Below the pieces are notes generated by a model. The model did not search any database. It was not told where the DNA came from and saw only the letters and a program-made list of their open reading frames with translations. Position numbers and translations under genes: made by a program. This document shows positions 52,873 to 61,416 of a DNA stretch of 64,000 nucleotides, piece by piece (positions within the stretch are counted from its first letter, which is position 1; every line of letters begins with the position of its first letter). This DNA comes from Oribacterium asaccharolyticum ACB7 (GTDB lineage Bacteria > Bacillota > Clostridia > Lachnospirales > Lachnospiraceae), in NCBI RefSeq assembly GCF_000238075.1, contig NZ_JH414504.1:292886-356885 (forward strand). The letters are read 5' to 3'.

Positions 52873-54066
52873 ATGAAAATCTTAGTAATTAACTGTGGTT
52901 CTTCTTCTCTGAAGTATCAGCTCATTGATATGGAGGGAGAGAAGGTATTGGCTAAGGGACTTTGCGAAAGAATCGGGATTCAAGGATCCCGTATGAAGCA
53001 TGAAGTGCCAGGGCAAGAGGACTATATTGTAGAAACCGATATGCCGGATCATTCTGTAGCGGTAAAGTTGGTTTTTGATGCCTTAACAGGAGAGCATGGC
53101 GTCGTAAAGTCTGTTGATGAGATTAATGCAATCGGACATCGCGTTCTCCATGGAGGAAATAAATTTACCCAGAGTATCGTTGTAAATGAAGAGGTAAAGA
53201 AGGTTATCCGTGAGTGCTTTGATTTAGGACCTTTACACAATCCTGCAAACCTGATGGGAATTGAAGCTTGTGAGAAAGTTGTTCCCGGAAAGCAGAATGT
53301 GGCTGTTTTTGACACCACATTCGGAATGACCCTTCCGGAGAAGGCGTACTTCTATGCGATTCCGAAAGAGTACTATGACAAGTATGCGATTCGTCGTTAC
53401 GGCTTCCATGGAACCAGCCATGCTTATGTTTCAGCAGAAACGATTCGTTTTGGCGGATTGGATCCGGAGAAGGCAAAGGTTATTGTTTGCCATTTAGGAA
53501 ACGGTGCTTCCATTTCCGCCTCCATCGGTGGAAAGGCAGTGGATACTTCCATGGGACTTACCCCGCTTGAGGGTCTCATTATGGGAACTCGTTCCGGAGA
53601 TATTGACGGTGCGGTAATTCAGTTTATTGCCAATCATGAGAATAAGAGTGTAGATGAAGTTCTCAATATTTTAAATAAGAAATCCGGCGTACTCGGAATG
53701 ACCGGCATCTCTTCCGATTTCAGAGATATTGAACAGGCAGCCGAAAAGGGCAACCACATGGCTGAAGTAGCACTGGACGCTTTCCGTTACAGAGTTGCAA
53801 AGTATATTGGTGCTTACGCGGCCGCTATGAACGGTGTGGATGCCATTGCTTTCACCGCAGGAGTCGGAGAAAACGATAAAGTGACGAGAAGACTGGTAGT
53901 AGAGCAGTATCTCGGATACCTCGGTGCAAAGATTGATCCGGAAAGAAACGATGTAAGAGGAAAGGAGACTTTGATTTCTGCAGATGATTCCAAAGTAAAG
54001 CTCTTCCTGATTCCGACCAATGAGGAGTTGGCAATTGCAAGGGATACACAGCGTTTAACAAAGTAA
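52873..54066 (+). CDS. ackA: Acetate kinase
   Basis: 397 residues. 'KILVINCGSSSLKYQLIDM', 'GFHGTSHAYVSAET', 'CHLGNGASISASIGGKAVDT' and 'MTGISSDFRDI' are acetate/propionate kinase motifs. It makes ATP and acetate from acetyl phosphate, the main energy yield of this metabolism. It pairs with pta, separated by 69 nt containing a hairpin. TTTGGAGG precedes the ATG. Confidence 0.96.
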   Translation: MKILVINCGSSSLKYQLIDMEGEKVLAKGLCERIGIQGSRMKHEVPGQEDYIVETDMPDHSVAVKLVFDALTGEHGVVKSVDEINAIGHRVLHGGNKFTQSIVVNEEVKKVIRECFDLGPLHNPANLMGIEACEKVVPGKQNVAVFDTTFGMTLPEKAYFYAIPKEYYDKYAIRRYGFHGTSHAYVSAETIRFGGLDPEKAKVIVCHLGNGASISASIGGKAVDTSMGLTPLEGLIMGTRSGDIDGAVIQFIANHENKSVDEVLNILNKKSGVLGMTGISSDFRDIEQAAEKGNHMAEVALDAFRYRVAKYIGAYAAAMNGVDAIAFTAGVGENDKVTRRLVVEQYLGYLGAKIDPERNDVRGKETLISADDSKVKLFLIPTNEELAIARDTQRLTK

Positions 54067-54268
54067 TCCGATAGGGAATATTTGTTAATTTCGTATTTTT
54101 TGCTTGCTTTTTATACAAAGATAGTGTATTTTATCATGAGTGTGTTTTCGACGGAGATGTTCTTACTATGGAATTTCCCGTTTAGAGTGTGGGGAAGGGC
54201 TCACACTACGATTAAAAAGCATGACCAAATCTACCGATTCCAGTTCGGTTAAGACGGGAGGTGTAAAT

Positions 54269-54451
54269 ATGTCTATTTGTCCAAAAAATAAATCATCCAA
54301 GGCCCGCAGAGACAGCAGAAGAGCAAATTGGAAGATGGGTGCAACAAACCTTGTTAAGTGCTCCAAGTGTGGTGCTTTGGTTATGCCTCATAGAGTTTGC
54401 AAGGCTTGCGGATCTTATAACAAGCGTGAGATTATCAAAGTAGAGGACTAA
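54269..54451 (+). CDS. rpmF: 50S ribosomal protein L32
   Basis: 60 residues. 'MSICPKNKSSKARRDSRRAN' then 'WKMGATNLVKCSKCGALVMP' and 'KACGSYNKREII' give the four-Cys zinc ribbon of the C+ form of L32. GGGAGGTGTAAAT places the ATG at 54269; longer frames upstream are not family-like. The usual partner gene yceD (DUF177) is absent before it; ackA is the neighbour instead. Followed by a terminator. Confidence 0.95.
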   Translation: MSICPKNKSSKARRDSRRANWKMGATNLVKCSKCGALVMPHRVCKACGSYNKREIIKVED

Positions 54452-54458
54452 TGAGAAG

Positions 54459-54492
54459 AGGAGTTTCCGTAAGGGAACTCCTTTATTCTTTC
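54459..54492 (+). terminator. Terminator after rpmF
   Basis: AGGAGTTT pairs with GAACTCCT (one G-U), followed by TTATTCTTTCC. Moderate T run. Confidence 0.6.
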
Positions 54493-54499
54493 CAAGTAT

Positions 54500-54590
54500 T
54501 GCCGTAGGGGGGAGCAATCACGCTTATAACGGGTGTTGTGCGCTTGGCTATACGGCATTTCCGTTTTTAAATTGTACTCAATTTAAAAAC
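54500..54590 (+). other. Structured intergenic segment upstream of rubredoxin
   Basis: TGCCGTA (54500-54506) can close with TACGGCA (54551-54557) around smaller pairings. Next is a perfect 12-bp stem GTTTTTAAATTG (54563-54574), loop TACT, CAATTTAAAAAC (54579-54590). It could be a leader, an unrecognised small RNA or a second terminator. No riboswitch class was recognised. Confidence 0.5.
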
Positions 54591-54695
54591 AGAAATTATT
54601 CCTAAAATTACTGGACTTGTGCACAATCTAATGATAATATACCAGCGAGTAATAACTCAAACACTTAAGTTTAGTATTAGAAAAGGAGAATTATC

Positions 54696-54860
54696 ATGAA
54701 GAAATATGTATGTACAGTTTGTGGTTATATTTATGATCCGGAAGTAGGCGAAGAGGGTGCAGGTGTAGCTCCCGGAACAGCTTGGGAAGATGTTCCCGAA
54801 GATTTCCTTTGCCCGCTTTGTGGAGTAGGTAAGGATCAGTTCGAGGTTTCTGAGGATTAA
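54696..54860 (+). CDS. Rubredoxin
   Basis: 54 residues. '[20 protein letters not shown]' and '[14 protein letters not shown]' supply the two CxxCG loops that bind one iron. The ATG has AAAAGGAG. Rubredoxin passes electrons to the A-type flavoprotein 66 nt downstream, which reduces oxygen to water in anaerobes. Confidence 0.96.
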   Translation: MKKYVCTVCGYIYDPEVGEEGAGVAPGTAWEDVPEDFLCPLCGVGKDQFEVSED

Positions 54861-54926
54861 GGGTAAGTTCCCAACATCTGAAAAGCTGAGAATCGATCGT
54901 GACGAGTAATCAGAGGAGTAGTGAAG

Positions 54927-56132
54927 ATGTATTCATACAGAAAAATTACCGATGATTTAGTATATGTGGGGGTAGATGACAGAAGACTTCCTCTCTTTGA
55001 GAATCTTTTTCCTTTGGAGAGAGGAGTAAGCTATAATTCCTATCTGCTTTTAGATGAGAAGACAGCTTTGTTGGATACCTGCGATCATACAGTAGCGCAT
55101 CAATTTTTGGAAAATGTTGAGCATGCTTTAGGCGGTAGAGCTCTGGATTATCTTGTAATTCATCATATGGAACCGGATCATTGCGGTTCTTTTGAGGATA
55201 TTTACAGGAGATATCCGGATTTGTGTATCATTTCCAATATGAAGACATTTCAGATGCTGGAGCAGTTTTTCAGTTTTGCAATTCCGGAAAAAAACAGAAT
55301 TGTAGTGAAGGACGGAGAAGAATTTTCTTTCGGAAAACATAGCTTTAAATTTCTTTTTGCACCAATGGTACATTGGCCGGAGGTTATGTTCTCTTATGAT
55401 ATTACCGATTCTATTCTTTTCTCAGCCGACGCATTTGGCGTTTTTGGTTGTAACAACGGTAATATTTTTGCCAGTGAACAGAATTATAAAGACAAAGATT
55501 TCGTTGATGATGCAAGACGCTACTATGCCAATATTGTTGGAAAGTATGGCCCGCAGACACAGGCTGCTTTGAAAAAGACAGGTGCTTGTTCTATTAAGAT
55601 GATTTGCCCCTTGCATGGTCCGATATGGGATGAAGACCTTTCCTTTATTTTGGAGAAATATGATCTTTGGTCAAAATATCAGCCGGAAGATAAGGCTGTA
55701 GTGATTTATTATAATTCAGTTTATGGCAATACTGAATCGATAATCAATCATTTTGCTTTGGAACTCGGGACAAGAGGCGTACGGAACATTCGAATTTATG
55801 ATGTTTCCAAGACGGAAGTATCTTATTTAATCGGAGAAGCTTTTCGCGCAAGCCACCTGGTATTCGGGGCAACGACTTATAACAACGGTCTTTTCCCGAA
55901 AATGGAAAATTTGCTCACGGATATGAAAAATCTGAGTGTGCAGAATCGAACGGTATCCATCATTGAGAATGGAACTTGGGCACCGCAAAGCGCTAAGTTG
56001 TTGAAGGAAATTTTAGACGGTATGAAGGGGATTACTTATCTTGCATCTCCTCTTACCGTAAAGTCCTCCACAGTGAATCGGGAAGCTTTAGAGGAACTTG
56101 CCGATAGGATAGCAAAGGACGTTTTATCCTAA
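54927..56132 (+). CDS. FprA-family A-type flavoprotein (O2/NO reductase)
   Basis: 401 residues from the ATG at 54927 with GAGGAG 8 nt upstream; a GTG at 54921 is too close to that site. The N-terminal metallo-beta-lactamase domain has the di-iron motif 'HHMEPDHCGSF' and 'ADAFGVFG'. The C-terminal flavodoxin domain has 'VVIYYNSVYGNTESIINHFA'. Such enzymes reduce O2 (or NO) with electrons from rubredoxin, encoded just upstream. An oxygen-protection role fits an aerotolerant oral anaerobe (inference). Confidence 0.93.
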   Translation: MYSYRKITDDLVYVGVDDRRLPLFENLFPLERGVSYNSYLLLDEKTALLDTCDHTVAHQFLENVEHALGGRALDYLVIHHMEPDHCGSFEDIYRRYPDLCIISNMKTFQMLEQFFSFAIPEKNRIVVKDGEEFSFGKHSFKFLFAPMVHWPEVMFSYDITDSILFSADAFGVFGCNNGNIFASEQNYKDKDFVDDARRYYANIVGKYGPQTQAALKKTGACSIKMICPLHGPIWDEDLSFILEKYDLWSKYQPEDKAVVIYYNSVYGNTESIINHFALELGTRGVRNIRIYDVSKTEVSYLIGEAFRASHLVFGATTYNNGLFPKMENLLTDMKNLSVQNRTVSIIENGTWAPQSAKLLKEILDGMKGITYLASPLTVKSSTVNREALEELADRIAKDVLS

Positions 56133-56240
56133 ATGAGTTATTGTACGAAAATTGTACGATGCCGATTATGAATAAAATTAGCTTTTGGGAAACTATCTAA
56201 CGAAGAACGATTTTTCATGTTGAATGAAAGAGATAAAAAT

Positions 56241-56289
56241 AGCCATAATGTTAAGCGTGAATGAAGCTTAAGCATTATGGCTGTTTTAT
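56241..56289 (+). terminator. Terminator after the flavoprotein gene
   Basis: AGCCATAATGTTAAGC (56241-56256) pairs with GCTTAAGCATTATGGCT (56266-56282) with one bulge, followed by GTTTTATT. Very stable. Confidence 0.85.
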
Positions 56290-56303
56290 TCTCAGCGAAT
56301 ATC

Positions 56304-56381
56304 GCTCACTAAGTGTGCGGTGTCTTATCTCTTGCGAAGCATGCGGTGTCTTATCTCTCGCGGAGCATGCGGTATCTCGTG
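56304..56381. repeat. Tandem cluster of three about 27-bp GC-rich repeats
   Basis: Units at 56304-56330, 56331-56357 and 56358-56381 share (C/T)GCGGTGTCTTATCT with GCATGC in the second and third. A similar single unit lies at 7413-7437. The stretch has no supported gene and includes a promoter for the gene at 56467. Confidence 0.6.
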
Positions 56382-56406
56382 TGCATTCACGCTATCCCAA
56401 AATTTC

Positions 56407-56434
56407 TTGTATTAGAATGTCAAAGTGGTATAAT
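56407..56434 (+). promoter_or_regulatory. Promoter candidate for the lipoprotein gene
   Basis: TTGTAT (56407-56412), 16-bp spacer, TATAAT (56429-56434) with a TGG before it, 33 bp upstream of the ATG. Confidence 0.6.
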
Positions 56435-56466
56435 CGGACTATATTTAAGGATAAAATAGGAGGATT

Positions 56467-57813
56467 ATGAGAGTTAAATCATATCTTTGGATTTTAATCA
56501 TTCTTTTTTGCCTTCTTTCGGCTTGCGGCACAAAAGCACCTCTGAAGTATAAAGTGAACAAGACTCCTGAACTGAAGCAGTACGAATCCGAACTTGCAGA
56601 GAAGGCGGAGTTCCAAGAATCTCTGGCACAGGAAAGTATAGAAGCCAAAGAAAGGGCAGAAGAAGAGGAAAAGGCTAAAGCCGCTTTGATCTGGAAGAAA
56701 CCCGCTATTAGTAAGGAAAGAAAGAAAGTAAAAGGAATTTATATTACCGATAATACAGCCGGTTCCGAACGCATGGAGGAGATTCTGTCCGGAATGAAGG
56801 GTACGGAACTGAATGCCTTGGTTATTGACATCAAAAATGATCAGGGAAGGATCAGCTACAGAATGAATAATCCGCTGGTAAAGGAATTGGGTGCGGATTT
56901 AAAGATCATTCCCGATTTACCGGCACTTTTAAAGCGCTGTCATGATGAGGGAATCTATGTGATAGCCCGCTTGGTTTGCTTTAGAGATCCTTATATTGGC
57001 TCGAAGCATCCCGAATGGATGAATCAGAAGGCTGACGGAAGTCTTTTTGAAGATAATAATGGATTAAATTGGGTAAATCCATACAAAAAAGAATACTGGG
57101 ACTATCTTGCTTCCATAGCGGAAAGCTGTGCTGACGACGGTTTTGATGAAATACAGCTTGATTATGTTCGCTTCTGTACTGAAAAAAGGATGCAGGAAGT
57201 GGTCTATCCGGAAGAGGCGAAAACGGATAAAACAAAAATCATCACCGAATTTGTTCGCTTTATGGCGGACAGAATGGCGCAAAAAAAAGTTTTCTTTTCT
57301 ACGGATGTTTTCGGAACGATAATTGGATCTTATGTAGACAGTATGTCTGTCGGACAGGACTATGCCGTTATGGCGGAATGTGTAGATTATATGTGCCCGA
57401 TGATTTATCCGTCTCACTACGGAAACGGTAATTTCGGAATTGCTTATCCGGATACGGAGCCTTATAAAACGATTCAAGGTGCTTTGGCTGCATCACATAA
57501 GGCTCTCTTCTTGGAAGCCGGAAATCAGAGTTATCAGGCAACGGTACGTCCTTGGTTGCAGGGCTTTACGGCCTCGTATCTGCAACACTATATTTCCTAT
57601 GGAAAAGAGGAAATTCGTGCTCAGATTCAGGCTGTTTATGACAGCGGATATGAAGAATGGTTAATTTGGAATGCAGCGAACAATTATAATTTTTCCGCGT
57701 TCCTTTCTAAAGAAGAGGCGGAAGTCGAGGAGAAGAGCAGAAAGGAAGTCGGCCCTCCCGTACAAATGACGCAAACGGAAGAATCATCGGAGGAAAGAAG
57801 GAATGGAGAGTAG
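56467..57813 (+). CDS. Lipoprotein, putative glycoside hydrolase (DUF4015-like)
   Basis: 448 residues. A signal peptide ends in the lipobox 'LLSACGT' (Cys20), then a charged coiled coil to about residue 90. The catalytic-type TIM-barrel domain has 'VKGIYITDNTAGSERMEEIL', 'ALVIDIKNDQG', 'DGFDEIQLDYVRFCTE' (Asp/Glu candidates) and 'YMCPMIYPSHYGNG'. DUF4015 proteins are presumed glycoside hydrolases on the cell envelope; the substrate is unknown. AGGAGG sits just upstream of the ATG. The stop overlaps uvrC by 11 nt. Confidence 0.82.
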   Translation: MRVKSYLWILIILFCLLSACGTKAPLKYKVNKTPELKQYESELAEKAEFQESLAQESIEAKERAEEEEKAKAALIWKKPAISKERKKVKGIYITDNTAGSERMEEILSGMKGTELNALVIDIKNDQGRISYRMNNPLVKELGADLKIIPDLPALLKRCHDEGIYVIARLVCFRDPYIGSKHPEWMNQKADGSLFEDNNGLNWVNPYKKEYWDYLASIAESCADDGFDEIQLDYVRFCTEKRMQEVVYPEEAKTDKTKIITEFVRFMADRMAQKKVFFSTDVFGTIIGSYVDSMSVGQDYAVMAECVDYMCPMIYPSHYGNGNFGIAYPDTEPYKTIQGALAASHKALFLEAGNQSYQATVRPWLQGFTASYLQHYISYGKEEIRAQIQAVYDSGYEEWLIWNAANNYNFSAFLSKEEAEVEEKSRKEVGPPVQMTQTEESSEERRNGE

Positions 57814-59737
57814 TTCGGCATTTACAGAGGATAAAGAATTTAATATTCCAGAAGAATTAAAAAAACTCCCGAAAGCACCGGGAGTTTATTTAATGCACGG
57901 TGCAATGGATGAAATTATTTATGTTGGAAAAGCTAAAAATCTTCGGAATCGTGTAAAGCAATATTTTCAAAAATCCTATAAAAAATCCGTTAAAATTCAA
58001 CAGATGGTTTCACAGATTCAAAGGTTTGAATATATCATTGTGGATTCGGAGTTGGAAGCTCTTGTTTTGGAATCGAATCTGATTAAAGAAAATAAACCGC
58101 GCTACAATACGGTTCTTAAGGATGATAAATCCTACCCGTACATTCGCTTTAGTGTAGAAGAAGACTATCCTCGTCTTTTTTTTACAAGGTCAAAACGAAA
58201 TAAATTGTCTAAATATTACGGACCGTATACTTCCGTGGAACAGGTGCGTGAGGTCATTGAGCTTCTTCGAAAAACCATACATATCCGAAACTGTAACAAG
58301 GTATTTTCCGAGAAAAAGCCTTTGCCAAGACCTTGTATATATTATGATATGGGCCAATGTGATGCACCTTGCACCTTAAAGCAATCGAAAGAAGAATACA
58401 GAGCACTGATTCCGAAAGTTTCTGCTTTTTTATCCGGGAAAACAGAGGAGCTGATTCATTCTCTTCAAGAGAAAATGATGGAAGCATCAGAATGCTTGGA
58501 TTTTGAAAAAGCCATGGAATACAGAGACTTGATTTCCGGAATTCATACTTTGGAGAAACGCCAGAAAATTACGGCTTTGGATGGAGAGGACAGAGACATT
58601 CTGGGAATCAGAAGAGATCATAGCGACTGTGTGATTCAGATATTTTTTGTACGAGACGGTAAAATAGTAGGGCGAGATCATAGCTTCTTAAAAATTGATG
58701 AAGAAGAGAGCGATGAGGAGATTTTATCTCTCTTTTTAAGACAGTTTTATAGCGGAACCCCTTTTCTTCCCAGAGAAATCCATCTGCCTTGTCAACTGCA
58801 GGATCAAGAAATGATAGAGGAGTGGTTAAGTGCACTGAAGGGGAAAAAAGTGCATCTTGTGAATCCTAAGCAGGGGGATCGGGAAAAATTAGTGGAGCTT
58901 GCAGGGAAAAATGCGGGAATTTTGATGCTTCGCTATGTGGAAAAGTATAGAAATGAGAAGAAGAAACAGGCCATTGCTTTGGAAGAACTCAAAGAGTTGG
59001 CTAATTTGGAAAAACTCCCCTCCCGTATTGAGTCTTATGATATTTCCAATACCTCCGGGGCTCTTACGGTCGGATCCATGGTGGTATACCAGGATGGGAA
59101 AGAAAAAACAAATGATTATCGAAAGTTTCGAATTCAATCGGTAATAGGGCAGGATGATTATGCCTCCATGCGCGAAATGCTTTATCGTCGTTTTTCTCAT
59201 GGTTTGGAAGAAAAAAAGGAAAATCGAAAGCAGGATAAAAAGGATGAAATGGGTTCTTTTTCACAGTTTCCGGATTTAATCTTAATGGATGGCGGAAAAG
59301 GTCAGGTCAGTATTTGTCTATCCGTTTTGCAGGAACTCGGGATATCCATACCGGTATGCGGAATGGTGAAGGATGAGCATCATAGAACCAGAGCACTTTT
59401 GGTGGATTTTAAAGAAGTTCCCATCTCTACACATGGAGAATGCTTTAAATTCTTAACCAGAGTGCAGGATGAGGTACACCGCTTTGCCATTAGCTATCAT
59501 AGGTCACTTCGCATGAAAGAGCAGGTGCATTCCCTTTTGGACGATATTAAAGGAATCGGACCCAAAAGGAAGAAGGCTCTACTTCGTAAATTCCATGATG
59601 TAGTCGGAATCAGTAAGGCAAGCTATGGAGAAATCCGTTCCATTCCGGAAATGGATGAACAGTCCAGCAGAGAAGTTCTTCGATTCTTTCAGGAGAGAAA
59701 GGATAAAGAAAAAGAAGAATTTGTGAAAGAAACGTAG
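57803..59737 (+). CDS. uvrC: Excinuclease ABC subunit C
   Basis: 644 residues. The GIY-YIG domain begins 'KAPGVYLMHGAMDEIIYVGK' and 'NLRNRVKQYFQKS'. The UvrB-binding UVR motif is around 'ECLDFEKAMEYRDLISGI', followed by the RNase H-like domain ('ESYDISNTSGALTVGSMVVY') and a C-terminal helix-hairpin-helix ('LLDDIKGIGPKRKKALLRKF'). It makes both incisions in nucleotide excision repair. The start overlaps the upstream lipoprotein gene by 11 nt. Confidence 0.95.
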   Translation: MESSSAFTEDKEFNIPEELKKLPKAPGVYLMHGAMDEIIYVGKAKNLRNRVKQYFQKSYKKSVKIQQMVSQIQRFEYIIVDSELEALVLESNLIKENKPRYNTVLKDDKSYPYIRFSVEEDYPRLFFTRSKRNKLSKYYGPYTSVEQVREVIELLRKTIHIRNCNKVFSEKKPLPRPCIYYDMGQCDAPCTLKQSKEEYRALIPKVSAFLSGKTEELIHSLQEKMMEASECLDFEKAMEYRDLISGIHTLEKRQKITALDGEDRDILGIRRDHSDCVIQIFFVRDGKIVGRDHSFLKIDEEESDEEILSLFLRQFYSGTPFLPREIHLPCQLQDQEMIEEWLSALKGKKVHLVNPKQGDREKLVELAGKNAGILMLRYVEKYRNEKKKQAIALEELKELANLEKLPSRIESYDISNTSGALTVGSMVVYQDGKEKTNDYRKFRIQSVIGQDDYASMREMLYRRFSHGLEEKKENRKQDKKDEMGSFSQFPDLILMDGGKGQVSICLSVLQELGISIPVCGMVKDEHHRTRALLVDFKEVPISTHGECFKFLTRVQDEVHRFAISYHRSLRMKEQVHSLLDDIKGIGPKRKKALLRKFHDVVGISKASYGEIRSIPEMDEQSSREVLRFFQERKDKEKEEFVKET

Positions 59738-59843
59738 AGAGACTTTTGCAGCTAAACAGAATCTTTTGGCAGAAAGTAAGATTTTGTTTTCAGATAAATT
59801 ACTGGTGATTTTCGGTATTATCCTATATAAATATAAGTTATGG

Positions 59844-59849
59844 TATAAT
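59844..59849 (+). promoter_or_regulatory. Extended -10 promoter of the prd operon
   Basis: TGGTATAAT at 59841-59849, 45 bp upstream of the prdC ATG. No clear -35 and no sigma-54 site (GG-N10-GC) was found. Confidence 0.55.
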
Positions 59850-59893
59850 GCCGAAAAGAAGAGTAGTTATATGGATAGAGGAGTAATCTAGTA

Positions 59894-61399
59894 ATGAAGG
59901 AGATTTTACTGAAACAGCATATCGGGTCGTTTGCGAAAGCTGTCGTAAAGCCGGGGGACAGAGTGAGGAGAGGAAGTCTTCTTGCCGTTCCGGAGGGGCT
60001 TGGGGCAAATGTTCATTCTTCTGTGGACGGACTGGTCAAAGAAATTAAGGAAGACCGAATCTTTGTGGAAGAATCTGTAGAGCAGTGCGATGGTTTTGAG
60101 CCGATATCGGGGAAAGACATCCTCTCTCTCATCCAAGACGCAGGAATTGTCGGAATGGGAGGGGCAGGTTTTCCTACCGCAATAAAATTAAATATAGATT
60201 TAAAAGGAGGCTATCTTCTGGTCAATGCAGCGGAGTGCGAACCTCTCCTTCAGCATAATATGAGGCAGATTTTGGAGCAGCCGGAAAAGACCCTTCGCGG
60301 GATAGACTATGCTATGCAAAGTTGCAAGGCGGCAAAGGCGGTTATTGCGATAAAGAAGAAGCATGAGGAAGAAATCAATTTGCTGCTTCGTACTCTTCCC
60401 GATTTTCCGAATATTACCCTGCATCTTCTTCCGGACCTTTATCCGATGGGGGAGGAAAGAGCGGTAGTTCGGGAAGTCCTCGGAATCTTGCTTCCGCCTA
60501 CGGCACTTCCTTCCGAAGCGGGAGCCGTGGTAATCAATGTGGAAACCTGCCTTCGTATTGCGGAAGCCGTGGAAGAGAAGAAGCCTTCTTTCCTGAAAAA
60601 TATTACTGTAGCGGGGAAGCTCAAGAAGGGTAAAGAATCGCAGGTCTTTATGGATATTCCGGTGGGCACTACAGTAGGAGAGCTCATTGAAATGGCAGGA
60701 GGGATAGACGGAGAGTACGGAGAAATTCTTTTAGGAGGACCTTTCACTGGAACTGCGGTTTCCCTTTCCACTCCCATTACAAAGACAAGCGGCGGGATTC
60801 TTGTTACAGAGCCATTTCCGGATCTTAAGGGAGCCAAAACGGGGGTTCTGATCTGTGCTTGCGGTGGAAACATGGACAGAATGGAAGATCTATGTAAAAA
60901 GTATAATGCTACACTTACTGCAGTCCAGGCATGTAAACAGGCGGTGGATGTACGGGGAACACTGAAATGTGAAAATCCGGGAAACTGTCCCGGTCAGGCA
61001 GCGAAGATTTTGCACTTTAAGAATAAGGGGTGCACGGATATTCTTATCGGGAATTGCAGTGATTGTACGAATACCGTTATGGGATCCGCTCCCAAGATGA
61101 ATTTAACAGTACATCATCAAACCGATCATGTTCTTAAAACTGTCGGGATGGAGCCTATGCGCTACCTTACAAAATCCAAAACGGTAGAACAGCTTCCCGT
61201 AAATGAAGAGGGAAGACAGATTCCCTTTCCGGAGGAAGCAAAAAAGCAAGGTTCTTCAGGAGGAGGCGAAGAAAGGAGAGATTCCGGTACTCTCGATAAG
61301 AAAGAAGAACGAAAGTCGGATACAGAGGCATTTATAGAAGAAGGACTGTTCCATATCCGTATAGAGGAAGGGCAGGATATTCATATAGAGTTTTCATAA
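59894..61399 (+). CDS. prdC: PrdC: RnfC-like electron-transfer protein of proline reductase
   Basis: 501 residues. 'GMGGAGFPTAIKLNIDLKGG', 'NAAECEPLLQHNMRQILEQP' and 'PVGTTVGELIEMAGG' belong to the RnfC/SLBB-type flavoprotein fold that delivers NADH electrons to D-proline reductase. The C-terminal domain is Cys-rich ('CACGGNMDRMEDLCKKYN', 'CENPGNCPGQAAKILHF', 'NCSDCTNTVMG'). It ends in a Glu/Lys-rich tail (about residues 440-490). No internal UGA is seen. It opens the prd operon, 17 nt before prdA. Confidence 0.88.
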   Translation: MKEILLKQHIGSFAKAVVKPGDRVRRGSLLAVPEGLGANVHSSVDGLVKEIKEDRIFVEESVEQCDGFEPISGKDILSLIQDAGIVGMGGAGFPTAIKLNIDLKGGYLLVNAAECEPLLQHNMRQILEQPEKTLRGIDYAMQSCKAAKAVIAIKKKHEEEINLLLRTLPDFPNITLHLLPDLYPMGEERAVVREVLGILLPPTALPSEAGAVVINVETCLRIAEAVEEKKPSFLKNITVAGKLKKGKESQVFMDIPVGTTVGELIEMAGGIDGEYGEILLGGPFTGTAVSLSTPITKTSGGILVTEPFPDLKGAKTGVLICACGGNMDRMEDLCKKYNATLTAVQACKQAVDVRGTLKCENPGNCPGQAAKILHFKNKGCTDILIGNCSDCTNTVMGSAPKMNLTVHHQTDHVLKTVGMEPMRYLTKSKTVEQLPVNEEGRQIPFPEEAKKQGSSGGGEERRDSGTLDKKEERKSDTEAFIEEGLFHIRIEEGQDIHIEFS

Positions 61400-61416
61400 A
61401 AGAAAGGAAGTGTGCA

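Noticed and set aside
56261..56470. 69-codon frame before the lipoprotein gene
   Set aside because: It lies in the repeat cluster and terminator and has no site upstream.
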